This document shows, piece after piece, positions 9,315-17,180 of a DNA stretch of 64,000 nucleotides. The DNA is from JAKAXS01 sp965279065 (lineage in GTDB: Bacteria > Pseudomonadota > Alphaproteobacteria > Rhizobiales > Hyphomicrobiaceae). The first letter of the stretch is position 1. Every line of letters starts with the position of its first letter. The DNA lies in assembly GCA_965279065.1 (NCBI GenBank), contig OZ257134.1:1550001-1614000 (forward strand), in the 5' to 3' direction. The notes under the pieces were generated by a model that did no database searches, had not been told where the DNA came from, and saw only the letters and a program-made list of their open reading frames with translations. The translations under genes and the position numbers were made by a program.

Positions 9315-10076
9315 GTGACAACGTCCCGCTTCAAACTTGGAGCGACCGCCCTCTCGGGGCTTCTTGCCGTTTCCGCGCTCGTCACCATCCATCTCAACAA
9401 TGCTGAGGCCGTCGGCCATAGCTGTCCCGTGGCTCTGCAGGATGCCAAGCGTCTCGTTCTCGTGACAGCGGCGTCGATGGACAGCAAGCACGGCCTGCTG
9501 CAGACCTTCGAACGCACGACGCTCCGTTCGCCCTGGCAGCCCGCGTCCGGTCCGCAGCCGGCCATGCTCGGAGACCAGGGCGTCGCCTGGGCGCAGAGCT
9601 ACCGCACGTTTGCCCAGGCGGACGAACCGATCCAGGTCGAGGGCGACAACCGCTCGCCCGCCGGCATCTTTCCCCTCGGACAGACGTTCGGCTTCGACCA
9701 CGCCGGCAAGCCGCTGCGCATCTCGCTCGAGAGCAACCGCCATATCTGCGTCGATGATCTCGCCTCACCGTATTACAACCAGATTGTCAGCCGCGATGTG
9801 GCTGGCCCCAGCACGCATGCCGAAGAGATGCGGTCCATCCCGACCTATCGCCGAGGCATCGTCATCGACCTGCCGACCAACCGCCAGAGCCGCACCGGCT
9901 CGTGCATCTTCCTGCACGTGTGGAACGACGCCGCCGTAGGCACCGGCGGTTGCATTGGGCTGCCGGAGAACAGCGTCGAGGAGCTTCAGGACTGGGGCGG
10001 CGACGGTCAGGCCGTGATCGCCATTCTCCCGGGACTGGCGCGCAACCGGCTGGGCCCCTGCCTGCCGCCGCTCTGA
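9315..10076 (+). CDS. exported L,D-transpeptidase-like (YkuD fold) protein
   Basis: This is a probable periplasmic enzyme of the YkuD/ErfK family, which forms or edits peptidoglycan cross-links or attaches proteins to the wall. The 253-residue product starts with a signal peptide (about residues 1-32, hydrophobic core LSGLLAVSALVTIHL). The YkuD region shows SPAGIFPLGQTFGFD near residue 115 and the active-site block FLHVW followed by GTGGCIGLP near 205-215, giving the catalytic His and Cys. The residue before the glycines is Gly-Thr-Gly-Gly rather than the common Ser-x-Gly, a known variation in distant members. The GTG start at 9315 has GGAGG seven bases upstream. Target and partner proteins cannot be inferred. 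Confidence 0.8.
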   Translation: MTTSRFKLGATALSGLLAVSALVTIHLNNAEAVGHSCPVALQDAKRLVLVTAASMDSKHGLLQTFERTTLRSPWQPASGPQPAMLGDQGVAWAQSYRTFAQADEPIQVEGDNRSPAGIFPLGQTFGFDHAGKPLRISLESNRHICVDDLASPYYNQIVSRDVAGPSTHAEEMRSIPTYRRGIVIDLPTNRQSRTGSCIFLHVWNDAAVGTGGCIGLPENSVEELQDWGGDGQAVIAILPGLARNRLGPCLPPL

Positions 10077-10098
10077 TGCCCTGGGCACTTGCCCTGGG

Positions 10099-10127
10099 TT
10101 GCCAAGCCTCTGAATTCCCCCTATAAG
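10099..10127 (+). promoter_or_regulatory. putative sigma-70 promoter of rpsB-tsf
   Basis: TTGCCA at 10099-10104 and TATAAG at 10122-10127 are separated by exactly 17 bases, a good match to a housekeeping promoter. It lies about 130 bp before rpsB, leaving a leader of roughly 120 nt. This is read by eye from consensus and is not experimentally based. Confidence 0.55.
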
Positions 10128-10194
10128 CCCGCTCATCTCACACGCGAACCCATGCGCATGGCGGATTAAAAGCCCCGTCACGTGCTCCGGTGGA

Positions 10195-10208
10195 TGGCCG
10201 AAAGGCCA
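10195..10208 (+). promoter_or_regulatory. hairpin with GAAA tetraloop in the rpsB leader
   Basis: TGGCC at 10195-10199 pairs with GGCCA at 10204-10208 around a GAAA loop. The hairpin sits in the long 5' leader of rpsB, about 50 bp before the start codon, where ribosomal-protein operons often carry autoregulatory RNA. That S2 binds here is inference. Confidence 0.35.
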
Positions 10209-10256
10209 ATCTTCTCAAGGTTCGCGGAGGATTAACCGGAAAAGGATCTACACCTC

Positions 10257-11240
10257 ATGACGCTTCCCGCGTTTCAGATGCGCCAGCTATTGGAAGCCGG
10301 CGTGCACTTCGGCCACCAGTCGCATCGCTGGAATCCCAAGATGGCGCCCTTCATCTATGGCGCCCGCAACAACATCCACATTGTCGACCTGACGCAGACG
10401 ACGCCGCTCTTGCATCAGGCCCTGGTGAAGGTATCCGACACGGTCGCCGGCGGCGGCCGCGTGCTGTTCGTCGCCACCAAGCGCCAGGCATCTGACGCGA
10501 TCGCCGACGCTGCCAAGCGCTGCGCCCAGTACTTCATCAACCACCGCTGGCTTGGCGGCACCCTGACGAACTGGAAGACTATTTCGCAGTCGATCCGCCG
10601 TCTCCGCCAGCTCGACGAGATCCTCGCCGATCCGCAGGGCCGCACGAAGAAGGAAGTGCTCAACGTCCAGCGCGAGCGCGACAAGCTCAACATGGCCCTC
10701 GGCGGCATCAAGGAAATGGGCGGCGTGCCAGACCTCCTGTTCGTGATCGACACGAACAAGGAAAGCATCGCCATCCAGGAAGCCCGCAAGCTCGGCATCC
10801 CGATCGTCGCCATCGTCGACACGAACTGCGACCCGGACGGCATCGACTTCCCGGTTCCCGGCAATGACGATGCCGGTCGTGCCATCACCCTGTACTGCGA
10901 CCTCGTCGCACGCGCGGCGCTCGATGGTCTGGAACGCGGCCAGGGCGCCTCGGGCGTCGACGTCGGTGCCTCCGAGGCCCCGCCGGCCGAGAACCTGCCG
11001 GAGTTCGTGGGCATCGAAGGCGCCCGCGGCGAGGCCGACGACCTGAAGCGCATCACTGGTATCAATCCGAAACTGGAACTGCGCCTCAACGACGCCGGCG
11101 TCTATCACTACTGGCAGATTGCCGACTTTGACGCCGACACGGTCGCCGCTTTGGACCGCAAGTTGCGGCTCAAGGGGCAGATCGCCAAGGATGACTGGGT
11201 CGCACAGGCCAAGAAGTTCGTTGCAGCGTCGGCTGTCTAG
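10257..11240 (+). CDS. rpsB: 30S ribosomal protein S2 with C-terminal extension
   Basis: This is a structural protein of the small ribosomal subunit. Residues 1-230 are a normal S2 (MRQLLEAGVHFGHQSHRWNP start, FVATKRQASDAI, INHRWLGGTLTNW, PDLLFVIDTNKE). The protein continues to 327 residues, about 85 more than E. coli S2. After a Pro/Glu/Gly linker (about 231-258), residues 261-322 form a helical module starting DDLKRITGINPKLE and ending IAKDDWVAQAKKF. This module resembles the C-terminal piece found in alphaproteobacterial L21 and some NuoE proteins. The ATG has an AAAAGGA upstream. tsf follows across a 74-bp gap holding a perfect hairpin, and a shared terminator lies after tsf. Confidence 0.97.
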   Translation: MTLPAFQMRQLLEAGVHFGHQSHRWNPKMAPFIYGARNNIHIVDLTQTTPLLHQALVKVSDTVAGGGRVLFVATKRQASDAIADAAKRCAQYFINHRWLGGTLTNWKTISQSIRRLRQLDEILADPQGRTKKEVLNVQRERDKLNMALGGIKEMGGVPDLLFVIDTNKESIAIQEARKLGIPIVAIVDTNCDPDGIDFPVPGNDDAGRAITLYCDLVARAALDGLERGQGASGVDVGASEAPPAENLPEFVGIEGARGEADDLKRITGINPKLELRLNDAGVYHYWQIADFDADTVAALDRKLRLKGQIAKDDWVAQAKKFVAASAV

Positions 11241-11272
11241 AACACGTCGCGCTACTCGCTTATCTTTTAGTC

Positions 11273-11296
11273 GCGAAGGCCCATCGGGGCCTTCGC
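11273..11296 (+). promoter_or_regulatory. perfect 10-bp hairpin between rpsB and tsf
   Basis: GCGAAGGCCC at 11273-11282 pairs perfectly with GGGCCTTCGC at 11287-11296 around the loop ATCG. No T-run follows, so a full intrinsic terminator is unlikely. It lies 18 bases before the tsf ATG and may lower read-through, slow ribosome loading or protect the message, setting the S2 to EF-Ts ratio. The role is inference. Confidence 0.55.
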
Positions 11297-11314
11297 CAAC
11301 CAATGGGCACACCC

Positions 11315-12244
11315 ATGGCAGACGTTACCGCATCGATGGTCAAGGAACTGCGCGACAAGACCGGCGCAGGCATGATGGATTGCAAGAACGCACTGAAGGA
11401 GACCAACGGCGATCTCGAAGCCGCGGTCGATTGGCTGCGCAAGAAGGGCCTCTCGAAGGCTGCCGGCAAGGCCGACCGTATCGCCGCCCAGGGCCTCGTC
11501 GGCCTGGTGGCCAAGGGTCGCCAGGGTGCCGTTGTCGAGGTGAACTCGGAAACTGACTTCGTTGCCCGCAACGCTCAGTTCCAGGAGATGGTGACCACCA
11601 TCGCCGACCTGGCGCCGAAGGCAAGCGGCGACCTCGCCAAGCTTCTCGCCATGTCGTATTCCGGCGGCAAGGAGACGGTCGAAGAACACGTCAAGGAAGC
11701 CGTCGCCACGATCGGCGAGAATATGGGTGTTCGCCGCACCGGCGCACTCACGGTGAAGGAAGGCGTCGTCGCCGACTACGTCCATGGCAAGGTGCAGGAC
11801 GGCCTTGGCAAGATCGGTACGCTCGTTGCGCTGGAAAGCGCCGGCGACGAGCCCTCGCTGTTCGAGTTCGGCCGCGCGCTAGCGATGCACATCGCCGCCA
11901 GCAGCCCGCTAGCCCTCGACCTTGCCGGCGTTCCTGCCGACACGTTGGAGCGCGAAAAGGCCATCCTGCGTGACAAGAACCAGGGCAAGCCGGCCGGCGT
12001 GATCGACAAGATCATCGACAGCGGCATGAAGAGCTATGCCAAGGAATACACGCTGCTTGAGCAGACCTACATCCACGATCCGTCCAAGACGGTGGCGCAG
12101 GCCATCAAGGACGCGGAGAAAGTGGCGGGATCGGCGATCAAGGTGTCCGGCTTCCTGCGCTATGCGCTGGGTGAAGGCATCGAGAAGAAGACGGAAGACT
12201 TCGCCGCCGAAGTCGCCAAGACGGCTGCTGCCGCCGCCCGATAG
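11315..12244 (+). CDS. tsf: elongation factor Ts
   Basis: This is the guanine-nucleotide exchange factor that recycles EF-Tu. The 309-residue protein starts MADVTASMVKELRDKTGAGM, the usual UBA-like N-terminal domain that contacts EF-Tu, and continues with MDCKNALKETNGDLEAAVDWLRKKG. The core has EVNSETDFVARN, the conserved TDFVA contact region. An in-frame ATG at 11303 would add four residues; the family start supports 11315. No strong Shine-Dalgarno sequence is visible, and the sequence directly upstream is a hairpin. It is co-transcribed with rpsB and ends at a strong terminator. Confidence 0.97.
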   Translation: MADVTASMVKELRDKTGAGMMDCKNALKETNGDLEAAVDWLRKKGLSKAAGKADRIAAQGLVGLVAKGRQGAVVEVNSETDFVARNAQFQEMVTTIADLAPKASGDLAKLLAMSYSGGKETVEEHVKEAVATIGENMGVRRTGALTVKEGVVADYVHGKVQDGLGKIGTLVALESAGDEPSLFEFGRALAMHIAASSPLALDLAGVPADTLEREKAILRDKNQGKPAGVIDKIIDSGMKSYAKEYTLLEQTYIHDPSKTVAQAIKDAEKVAGSAIKVSGFLRYALGEGIEKKTEDFAAEVAKTAAAAAR

Positions 12245-12268
12245 TTCTGTGGGCCTGCACGAAACGTC

Positions 12269-12307
12269 AAAGGCGATGCCGCTCCACCGAGCCGCATCGC
12301 CTTTTTT
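12269..12307 (+). terminator. rho-independent terminator of rpsB-tsf
   Basis: AAGGCGATGC (12270-12279) pairs with GCATCGCCTT (12294-12303) and runs into a stretch of six T residues at 12302-12307. It lies 25 bp after the tsf stop. Confidence 0.85.
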
Positions 12308-12327
12308 GCACGCACCGGAGGCCAACG

Positions 12328-12717
12328 ATGAGTGATAACGAAAATTCGGAGTATCTGGTCATCTCGCGCGGCAAGTGGGACAAGGACGCCGCGCCGGAGG
12401 CCATCCAGACGGCAATCGATTCCTTCTACCCTTGGCTTGAGAAACACATCGCCGACGGCCGCATGCGCGGCGGCTCGCGCCTGAAGCGCGAAGGGGCGAC
12501 GGTCTCGCGTCAGGGCATCGTGCTCGATGGCCCCTACGGCGAGACCAAGGAACTGATCGGCGGGTACTGGACCATCGTGGCCAGCAGCCTGGAAGAGGCC
12601 GCGCGGCTCGCGGCGCAGAACCCTTGCATGCCCCTCGGCCTCTTCTACGAAATCCGCCCGCTCGATCCCGAGCAGGCCAGCGCCTTTGTCCGCGCCAACG
12701 AAACTCCCGATGCGTAG
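12328..12717 (+). CDS. YCII-domain protein
   Basis: This is a small soluble protein (129 residues) of the YCII/DGPF family, a ferredoxin-like fold of mostly unknown biochemical function. The hallmark DGPYGETKELIGGYW is at about residues 68-82. The start EYLVISRGKWD and the region SLEEAARLAAQNP also fit the family. A good ribosome-binding site (GGAGG, eight bases before the ATG) is present. It is placed after the tsf terminator and 115 bp before pyrH on the same strand, so it likely has its own promoter. Its physiological role is not known. Confidence 0.85.
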   Translation: MSDNENSEYLVISRGKWDKDAAPEAIQTAIDSFYPWLEKHIADGRMRGGSRLKREGATVSRQGIVLDGPYGETKELIGGYWTIVASSLEEAARLAAQNPCMPLGLFYEIRPLDPEQASAFVRANETPDA

Positions 12718-12832
12718 CCCGCCGCAGAAGACGTGATTGGCGCCGCGAAGGCGTGTAAGAGCATGGCGCAGCGTTGAACGGATACGAAGGCACGTGTCGC
12801 GGGGCGCACGACGTACGGATGCGGAGGCAGGA

Positions 12833-13567
12833 ATGACGGCGGGATTGAAATACAAGCGGCTCCTGGTGAAGCTGTCCGGCGAAGCCTTGATGGGTCAGGG
12901 CAGCTTCGGCCTCGATATGCAGGTCGTCGACCGTCTGGCACGCGATGTCGCGGCCGCCGCTCAGGCGGGTTGCCAGATGTCCGTCGTGGTCGGCGGTGGC
13001 AACATCTTTCGCGGCCTCGCCGGCGCTGCCAAAGGTATGGACCGTGCCACCGGCGACTATATGGGCATGCTGGCCACCGTGATGAACGCATTGGCGTTCC
13101 AGAACGCTCTCAGCCACGCCAAGTGCGAGGCGAGGGTGCTGTCGGCCATCCCCATGCCGACGGTCTGCGAGTCCTACGTTCGGCCGAAGGCCCTCCACCA
13201 TCTCGACAAGGGCCGCGTCGTGATCTTCGCCGCAGGTACCGGCAACCCATTCTTCACGACCGACACGGCCGCCACGCTACGGGCCATCGAGATGGATTGC
13301 GACGCCGTCGCCAAGGCGACCCAGGTCGACGGCGTCTACTCCGCCGATCCCAAGCTTGATCCCTCGGCCCAGCGTTACGACCGCCTGAGCTATGCCGACG
13401 TGCTGGCGCGCGACCTCAAGGTGATGGATGGTGCCGCGATCGCCCTTGCCCGCGACAATCGACTTCCGGTAATTGTCTTCTCTATCAAAGAGGAAGGCAA
13501 TCTCCTCAAGGTCTTGCGCGGCGAAGCGCGAGCCACCGTGATTGAAGAACGGCGCACGGGTGCGTGA
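12833..13567 (+). CDS. pyrH: UMP kinase
   Basis: It phosphorylates UMP to UDP in pyrimidine nucleotide synthesis and belongs to the hexameric bacterial amino-acid-kinase fold. The 244-residue product shows KRLLVKLSGEALMG at the start, GGGNIFRGLAG near residue 58, GTGNPFFTTDTAA near 135 and the C-terminal DGTA-like segment MDGAAIALARDNRLPVIVF. The ATG at 12833 has GGAGG six bases upstream; an open frame to 12737 is probably not translated. frr follows after 48 bp in the conserved pyrH-frr-uppS order. Confidence 0.97.
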   Translation: MTAGLKYKRLLVKLSGEALMGQGSFGLDMQVVDRLARDVAAAAQAGCQMSVVVGGGNIFRGLAGAAKGMDRATGDYMGMLATVMNALAFQNALSHAKCEARVLSAIPMPTVCESYVRPKALHHLDKGRVVIFAAGTGNPFFTTDTAATLRAIEMDCDAVAKATQVDGVYSADPKLDPSAQRYDRLSYADVLARDLKVMDGAAIALARDNRLPVIVFSIKEEGNLLKVLRGEARATVIEERRTGA

Positions 13568-13615
13568 CAAACGGCTGCGTGAGCGGCTCAACAACAATGA
13601 AGGCGGGAGGCCACG

Positions 13616-14179
13616 ATGGCAGCTGCGACATTTGACGTGAATGAACTGGAAAGCCGCATGCGGGCCTCGTTCGAGGGCCTGAAGCGGGAATTCTCCGGCT
13701 TGCGCACGGGACGCGCCTCGACGCACCTGCTCGATCCCGTCAACGTGACGGTCTACGGCTCGAAGATGCCGCTCAACCAGGTCGCGACGGTGAGCACGCC
13801 CGAACCCCGCACGCTCTCGGTGCAGGTCTGGGACAAGAGCAACGTCCAGGCCGTCGAGAAAGCGATCCGTGAAGCCAACCTCGGCATCAACCCGATCATC
13901 GACGGCTCGCTGATCCGCCTGCCGATCCCCGCCCTGACTGCCGAGCGCCGCCAGGAGTTTGTGAAACTCGCCCACAAATATGCCGAACACACCCGCGTTG
14001 CCGTCCGCAACGTGCGTCGCGAAGGCATGGAAACGCTCAAAAAACTCGAAAAAGATTCGCACATGAGCGAGGACGAGCATCATAAGAATTCGACCAAGGT
14101 TCAGGAACTGACCGATAAAATCATCAAGGAGATCGACGCCGCCCTGGCCACCAAGGAAGTTGAAATTCAGAAGGTCTGA
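13616..14179 (+). CDS. frr: ribosome recycling factor
   Basis: With EF-G it splits the post-termination ribosome. The 187-residue protein has the three-helix-bundle pattern of RRF: MRASFEGLKREFSGLRTGRAS at the start (GLRTGRA is the conserved tRNA-mimic segment), GSLIRLPIPALTAERRQEFVKLAHKYAE in the middle, and a charged C-terminal helix ending VEIQKV. The length matches the family (about 185). A GGGAGG sits five to six bases before the ATG. It lies between pyrH and uppS as in most alphaproteobacteria. Confidence 0.97.
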   Translation: MAAATFDVNELESRMRASFEGLKREFSGLRTGRASTHLLDPVNVTVYGSKMPLNQVATVSTPEPRTLSVQVWDKSNVQAVEKAIREANLGINPIIDGSLIRLPIPALTAERRQEFVKLAHKYAEHTRVAVRNVRREGMETLKKLEKDSHMSEDEHHKNSTKVQELTDKIIKEIDAALATKEVEIQKV

Positions 14180-14250
14180 CGCGAAAGGCCTTGAAGGTAA
14201 CTTCGGGTTAGTTTCCTGTAGCTGCAAATTTCCAGCGAAAGCCGCCAGAA

Positions 14251-15006
14251 TTGCTCGAAGATCCGCATGCTGAGCCTGACGATCCCGCTGCACCTATGCC
14301 GCGGCACGTCGCTATCATCATGGACGGCAATGGCCGCTGGGCGGCCGAGCGCGGCCTGCCCCGCGCCATCGGACACCGCTCCGGCGTCGACGCAGTGCGG
14401 CGCACGGTGCGCGCCGCCACCGACCTGGGCATTCCGTTTCTGACGATCTACAGCTTCTCCTCGGAGAACTGGTCGCGGCCCGCCGACGAGATCGACGACC
14501 TTATGGGCTTGATGCGCCGCTTCATCCGCCGCGACCTCGCCGAACTGCATCAGAGCAACGTGCGCATCCGCATCATCGGCGAACGCGACCGCGTCGACGC
14601 CAAGATGATGAAGATGATCGACGAGGCCGTCGAGCTGACGCAGCACAATACCGCGCTGACTTTGGTGATTGCCTTCAACTACGGTTCGCGCATCGAGATC
14701 GCCAGGGCCGCACAACGCCTCGCAGAGAATGCGGTGGCAGGACGCATACGGCCGCAGGACATCACTCCGGAACTCATCGATCAGACCCTCGATACCCGCG
14801 ATATCCCCGACCCCGACCTGCTCATTCGCACCAGCGGCGAGATCAGGCTGTCGAACTTTTTGCTGTGGCAGGCGGCTTACTCCGAACTCGTGTTCGTTGA
14901 CGCCTACTGGCCCGATTTCGGGCGCGAGCTGCTTGAGGAGGCGATCGGCGAGTTTCGCCGCCGTACGCGCCGCTTTGGCGGTCTGTCACAGCGAACCAGC
15001 GCATGA
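14251..15006 (+). CDS. uppS: undecaprenyl diphosphate synthase
   Basis: This cis-prenyltransferase extends farnesyl diphosphate with isopentenyl units to make the C55 lipid carrier for peptidoglycan and O-antigen. Motifs: HVAIIMDGNGRWA near residue 19, with the catalytic Asp, IYSFSSENW near residue 66, and RTSGEIRLSNFLLWQAAYSE near 195. The start is uncertain. The frame opens at 14212, and the first candidates are TTG at 14251 (251 residues) and ATG at 14296 (236 residues, beginning MPRHVAIIMDGNG). Neither has a clear ribosome-binding site. The substrate isoprenoids come from the MEP pathway, of which dxr lies two genes downstream. Confidence 0.93.
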   Translation: MLEDPHAEPDDPAAPMPRHVAIIMDGNGRWAAERGLPRAIGHRSGVDAVRRTVRAATDLGIPFLTIYSFSSENWSRPADEIDDLMGLMRRFIRRDLAELHQSNVRIRIIGERDRVDAKMMKMIDEAVELTQHNTALTLVIAFNYGSRIEIARAAQRLAENAVAGRIRPQDITPELIDQTLDTRDIPDPDLLIRTSGEIRLSNFLLWQAAYSELVFVDAYWPDFGRELLEEAIGEFRRRTRRFGGLSQRTSA

Positions 15007-15015
15007 GGCGCAAAC

Positions 15016-15876
15016 ATGCCTGATGAATCGTCTCCGCCGGAGGGCGTCGCCATCGTGCCTGCGGGCAGGCTCGCCGATTTGAAAGTTCGCCTGGCCTCCG
15101 CCGCCGTCCTCGTGGCCGTGGCATTCGCCGCATTGGCCGGTGGTCCCTACGCCTTCGGCGCCGTCGTCACAATCGTGGCCGCGTTGATGAGCTGGGAGTG
15201 GGGCCGTGTGGTCCGCTCGGTCGAGCCCGACATGCCGATGATCGTTCACGTCGCGGCTGTGGCCCTCGCCGGCATCTTGACGATGATGCAGGCCGCCGCG
15301 TTGGGTCTGGCCGTGCTGCTCGTAGGCACTTTCCTTGTTGTCGCGCTCTTGTTCGGCAACCGGCCGACGCTGTCGGCCCTGGGCGTCCTCTACACGGGCC
15401 TTCCGGCCGTCGCGCTGATCTGGATATACGCCGACGCCCCACTTGGTATTGTCGCGATCGTCCTTTTGATCATCATCGTAGCCACGACCGACACGTTCGC
15501 ATTCTTCTCCGGCCGCTTGATCGGTGGCCCGAAATTGATCCCGCGCCTGTCGCCGAACAAGACCTGGGCTGGGCTCATCGGCGGCGTGACGGCCGCTGCG
15601 ATCGCCGCGGCGATCTACGGCTACGTCGTCGAAATCCCACCAGCGCGCCTGGCCGTTGACGCCGTGTTCCTCGGCCTTGTCTCGCAAGCCGGCGACCTGC
15701 TCGAATCGAGCCTGAAACGCGCCTTCGGCGTGAAGGACGCCAGCAATCTCATTCCCGGCCACGGCGGGTTCATGGATAGAATGGATGGCTTGGCTGCCGC
15801 CGCCGGTGCAGCCGGACTTGCCGCCCTTTTCCTCGATCCCTCCGCGCCCGCGCACTTGCTCCTCTACTGGCGCTGA
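15016..15876 (+). CDS. cdsA: phosphatidate cytidylyltransferase
   Basis: This inner-membrane enzyme makes CDP-diacylglycerol from CTP and phosphatidic acid, the branch point of phospholipid synthesis. The 286-residue product has about seven hydrophobic segments after a short cytoplasmic start. The CdsA signature is near the end: GLVSQAGDLLESSLKRAFGVKD then NLIPGHGGFMDRMDGL, with the conserved aspartates. The segment KLIPRLSPNKTWAGLIGG is also typical. The gene starts 9 bp after uppS and ends 2 bp before dxr, so the three are transcribed together. Confidence 0.95.
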   Translation: MPDESSPPEGVAIVPAGRLADLKVRLASAAVLVAVAFAALAGGPYAFGAVVTIVAALMSWEWGRVVRSVEPDMPMIVHVAAVALAGILTMMQAAALGLAVLLVGTFLVVALLFGNRPTLSALGVLYTGLPAVALIWIYADAPLGIVAIVLLIIIVATTDTFAFFSGRLIGGPKLIPRLSPNKTWAGLIGGVTAAAIAAAIYGYVVEIPPARLAVDAVFLGLVSQAGDLLESSLKRAFGVKDASNLIPGHGGFMDRMDGLAAAAGAAGLAALFLDPSAPAHLLLYWR

Positions 15877-15878
15877 CC

Positions 15879-17123
15879 ATGCAGGAGACGTTGTTGACCG
15901 CGAGTACGAAACTAAAGCCGGCCGGCAGCGCCGCCGTTGCGCGCGCTCCGCAACGGCTCAGCGTGTTGGGTGCCACCGGTTCGATCGGAGAGAGCACGCT
16001 TGATCTCGTGGGCCGCAATCCCGATCGTTTCGAGGTCGTCGCGCTCTCCGCCTGCCGCAACGTGACCCGCCTTGCCGAGCTCGCAATTCGTCACCGCGCC
16101 AAGACCGCCGTCATCGGCGACTCCGGCCAGTTCGCGGAACTTCGCGATTTGCTGTCGGGAACGGGTGTTCGCCCAGCCGCGGGATCGCAGGCACTGATCG
16201 AGGCGGCGCAAGAGCCGGCCGACTGCACGATGGCCGCGATCGTCGGCGCAGCAGGTTTGGCCCCAACATTTGCTGCCGCCCGGCAGGGCCAGCGCATTGC
16301 ATTGGCCAACAAGGAATGCCTGGTCTCGGCAGGAGACGTCTTTCTCCGCGAGATCGACCGTGCCGGAGCCGAACTGATACCTGTCGACAGCGAACACTCC
16401 GCCGCGTTCCAGGCCCTCGCCGGTTCGGATCGCACGGCGCTGGAACGGATCGTCTTGACCGCCTCCGGCGGGCCGTTCCGCACATGGGATCTCGACCGCC
16501 TCTCCCGTGCTGCGCCGGAAGAGGCCCTGCGCCATCCCAATTGGAGCATGGGTCGCAAGATTACGATCGACAGCGCGACGATGATGAACAAGGGCCTCGA
16601 AATCATCGAGGCATTCCACCTGTTCGCCGTAACGCCTCAACAACTCGAAATCATCGTACACCCGCAGTCCGTCGTGCATTGCCTGGTCGTCTATTCTGAC
16701 GGTTCCGTCCTGGCACAACTGGCGCCTCCCGACATGCGCGCACCGATCTCCTACGCGTTGTCCTGGCCCGATCGCATGGCGACCCCCGTCGAGCGCCTCG
16801 ATCTTGTCAAGCTCGCCACCCTGACGTTCGAGGCCCCCGACGAAGTGCGTTTTCCCGCCATCCGCGTCGCCCGCGAAGCCCTGCATCGTGGCAGCTCGGC
16901 GCCGTGTATTCTGAACGCTGCCAACGAGATCGCTGTCGCGGCCTTCCTCGACAAGCGTATCGGCTTCCTCGATATCGCCAATAAAGTAGCTGCAACCATT
17001 GAGGCCGCCGATGTCCGTGGTATGATCAAGCCGCTGCTGTCGTTGGAAGACGTGCTGGCTGTTGACGGCGAATCGCGCAAACTGGCGCAATCTTTGCTGC
17101 AGCCCCATATGGCGAACGACTGA
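15879..17123 (+). CDS. dxr: 1-deoxy-D-xylulose 5-phosphate reductoisomerase
   Basis: It converts DXP to 2-C-methyl-D-erythritol 4-phosphate with NADPH, the committed step of MEP isoprenoid synthesis. The 414-residue protein has the NADPH loop LGATGSIGESTLD near residue 31, the segment ALANKECLVSAG near residue 145, the metal site PVDSEHSAAFQAL near 168 and the flexible-loop region GRKITIDSATMMNKGLE near 225. It is about 15 residues longer than usual because of an N-terminal tail. The ATG follows the cdsA stop by 2 bp, so translational coupling is likely. The product feeds uppS in the same operon. Confidence 0.96.
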   Translation: MQETLLTASTKLKPAGSAAVARAPQRLSVLGATGSIGESTLDLVGRNPDRFEVVALSACRNVTRLAELAIRHRAKTAVIGDSGQFAELRDLLSGTGVRPAAGSQALIEAAQEPADCTMAAIVGAAGLAPTFAAARQGQRIALANKECLVSAGDVFLREIDRAGAELIPVDSEHSAAFQALAGSDRTALERIVLTASGGPFRTWDLDRLSRAAPEEALRHPNWSMGRKITIDSATMMNKGLEIIEAFHLFAVTPQQLEIIVHPQSVVHCLVVYSDGSVLAQLAPPDMRAPISYALSWPDRMATPVERLDLVKLATLTFEAPDEVRFPAIRVAREALHRGSSAPCILNAANEIAVAAFLDKRIGFLDIANKVAATIEAADVRGMIKPLLSLEDVLAVDGESRKLAQSLLQPHMAND

Positions 17124-17180
17124 TCGGTAACGGCCGCCGGCAAGCGGTCGAGGGTTTCGCGCAAGAGGATCCAAGCGGAA

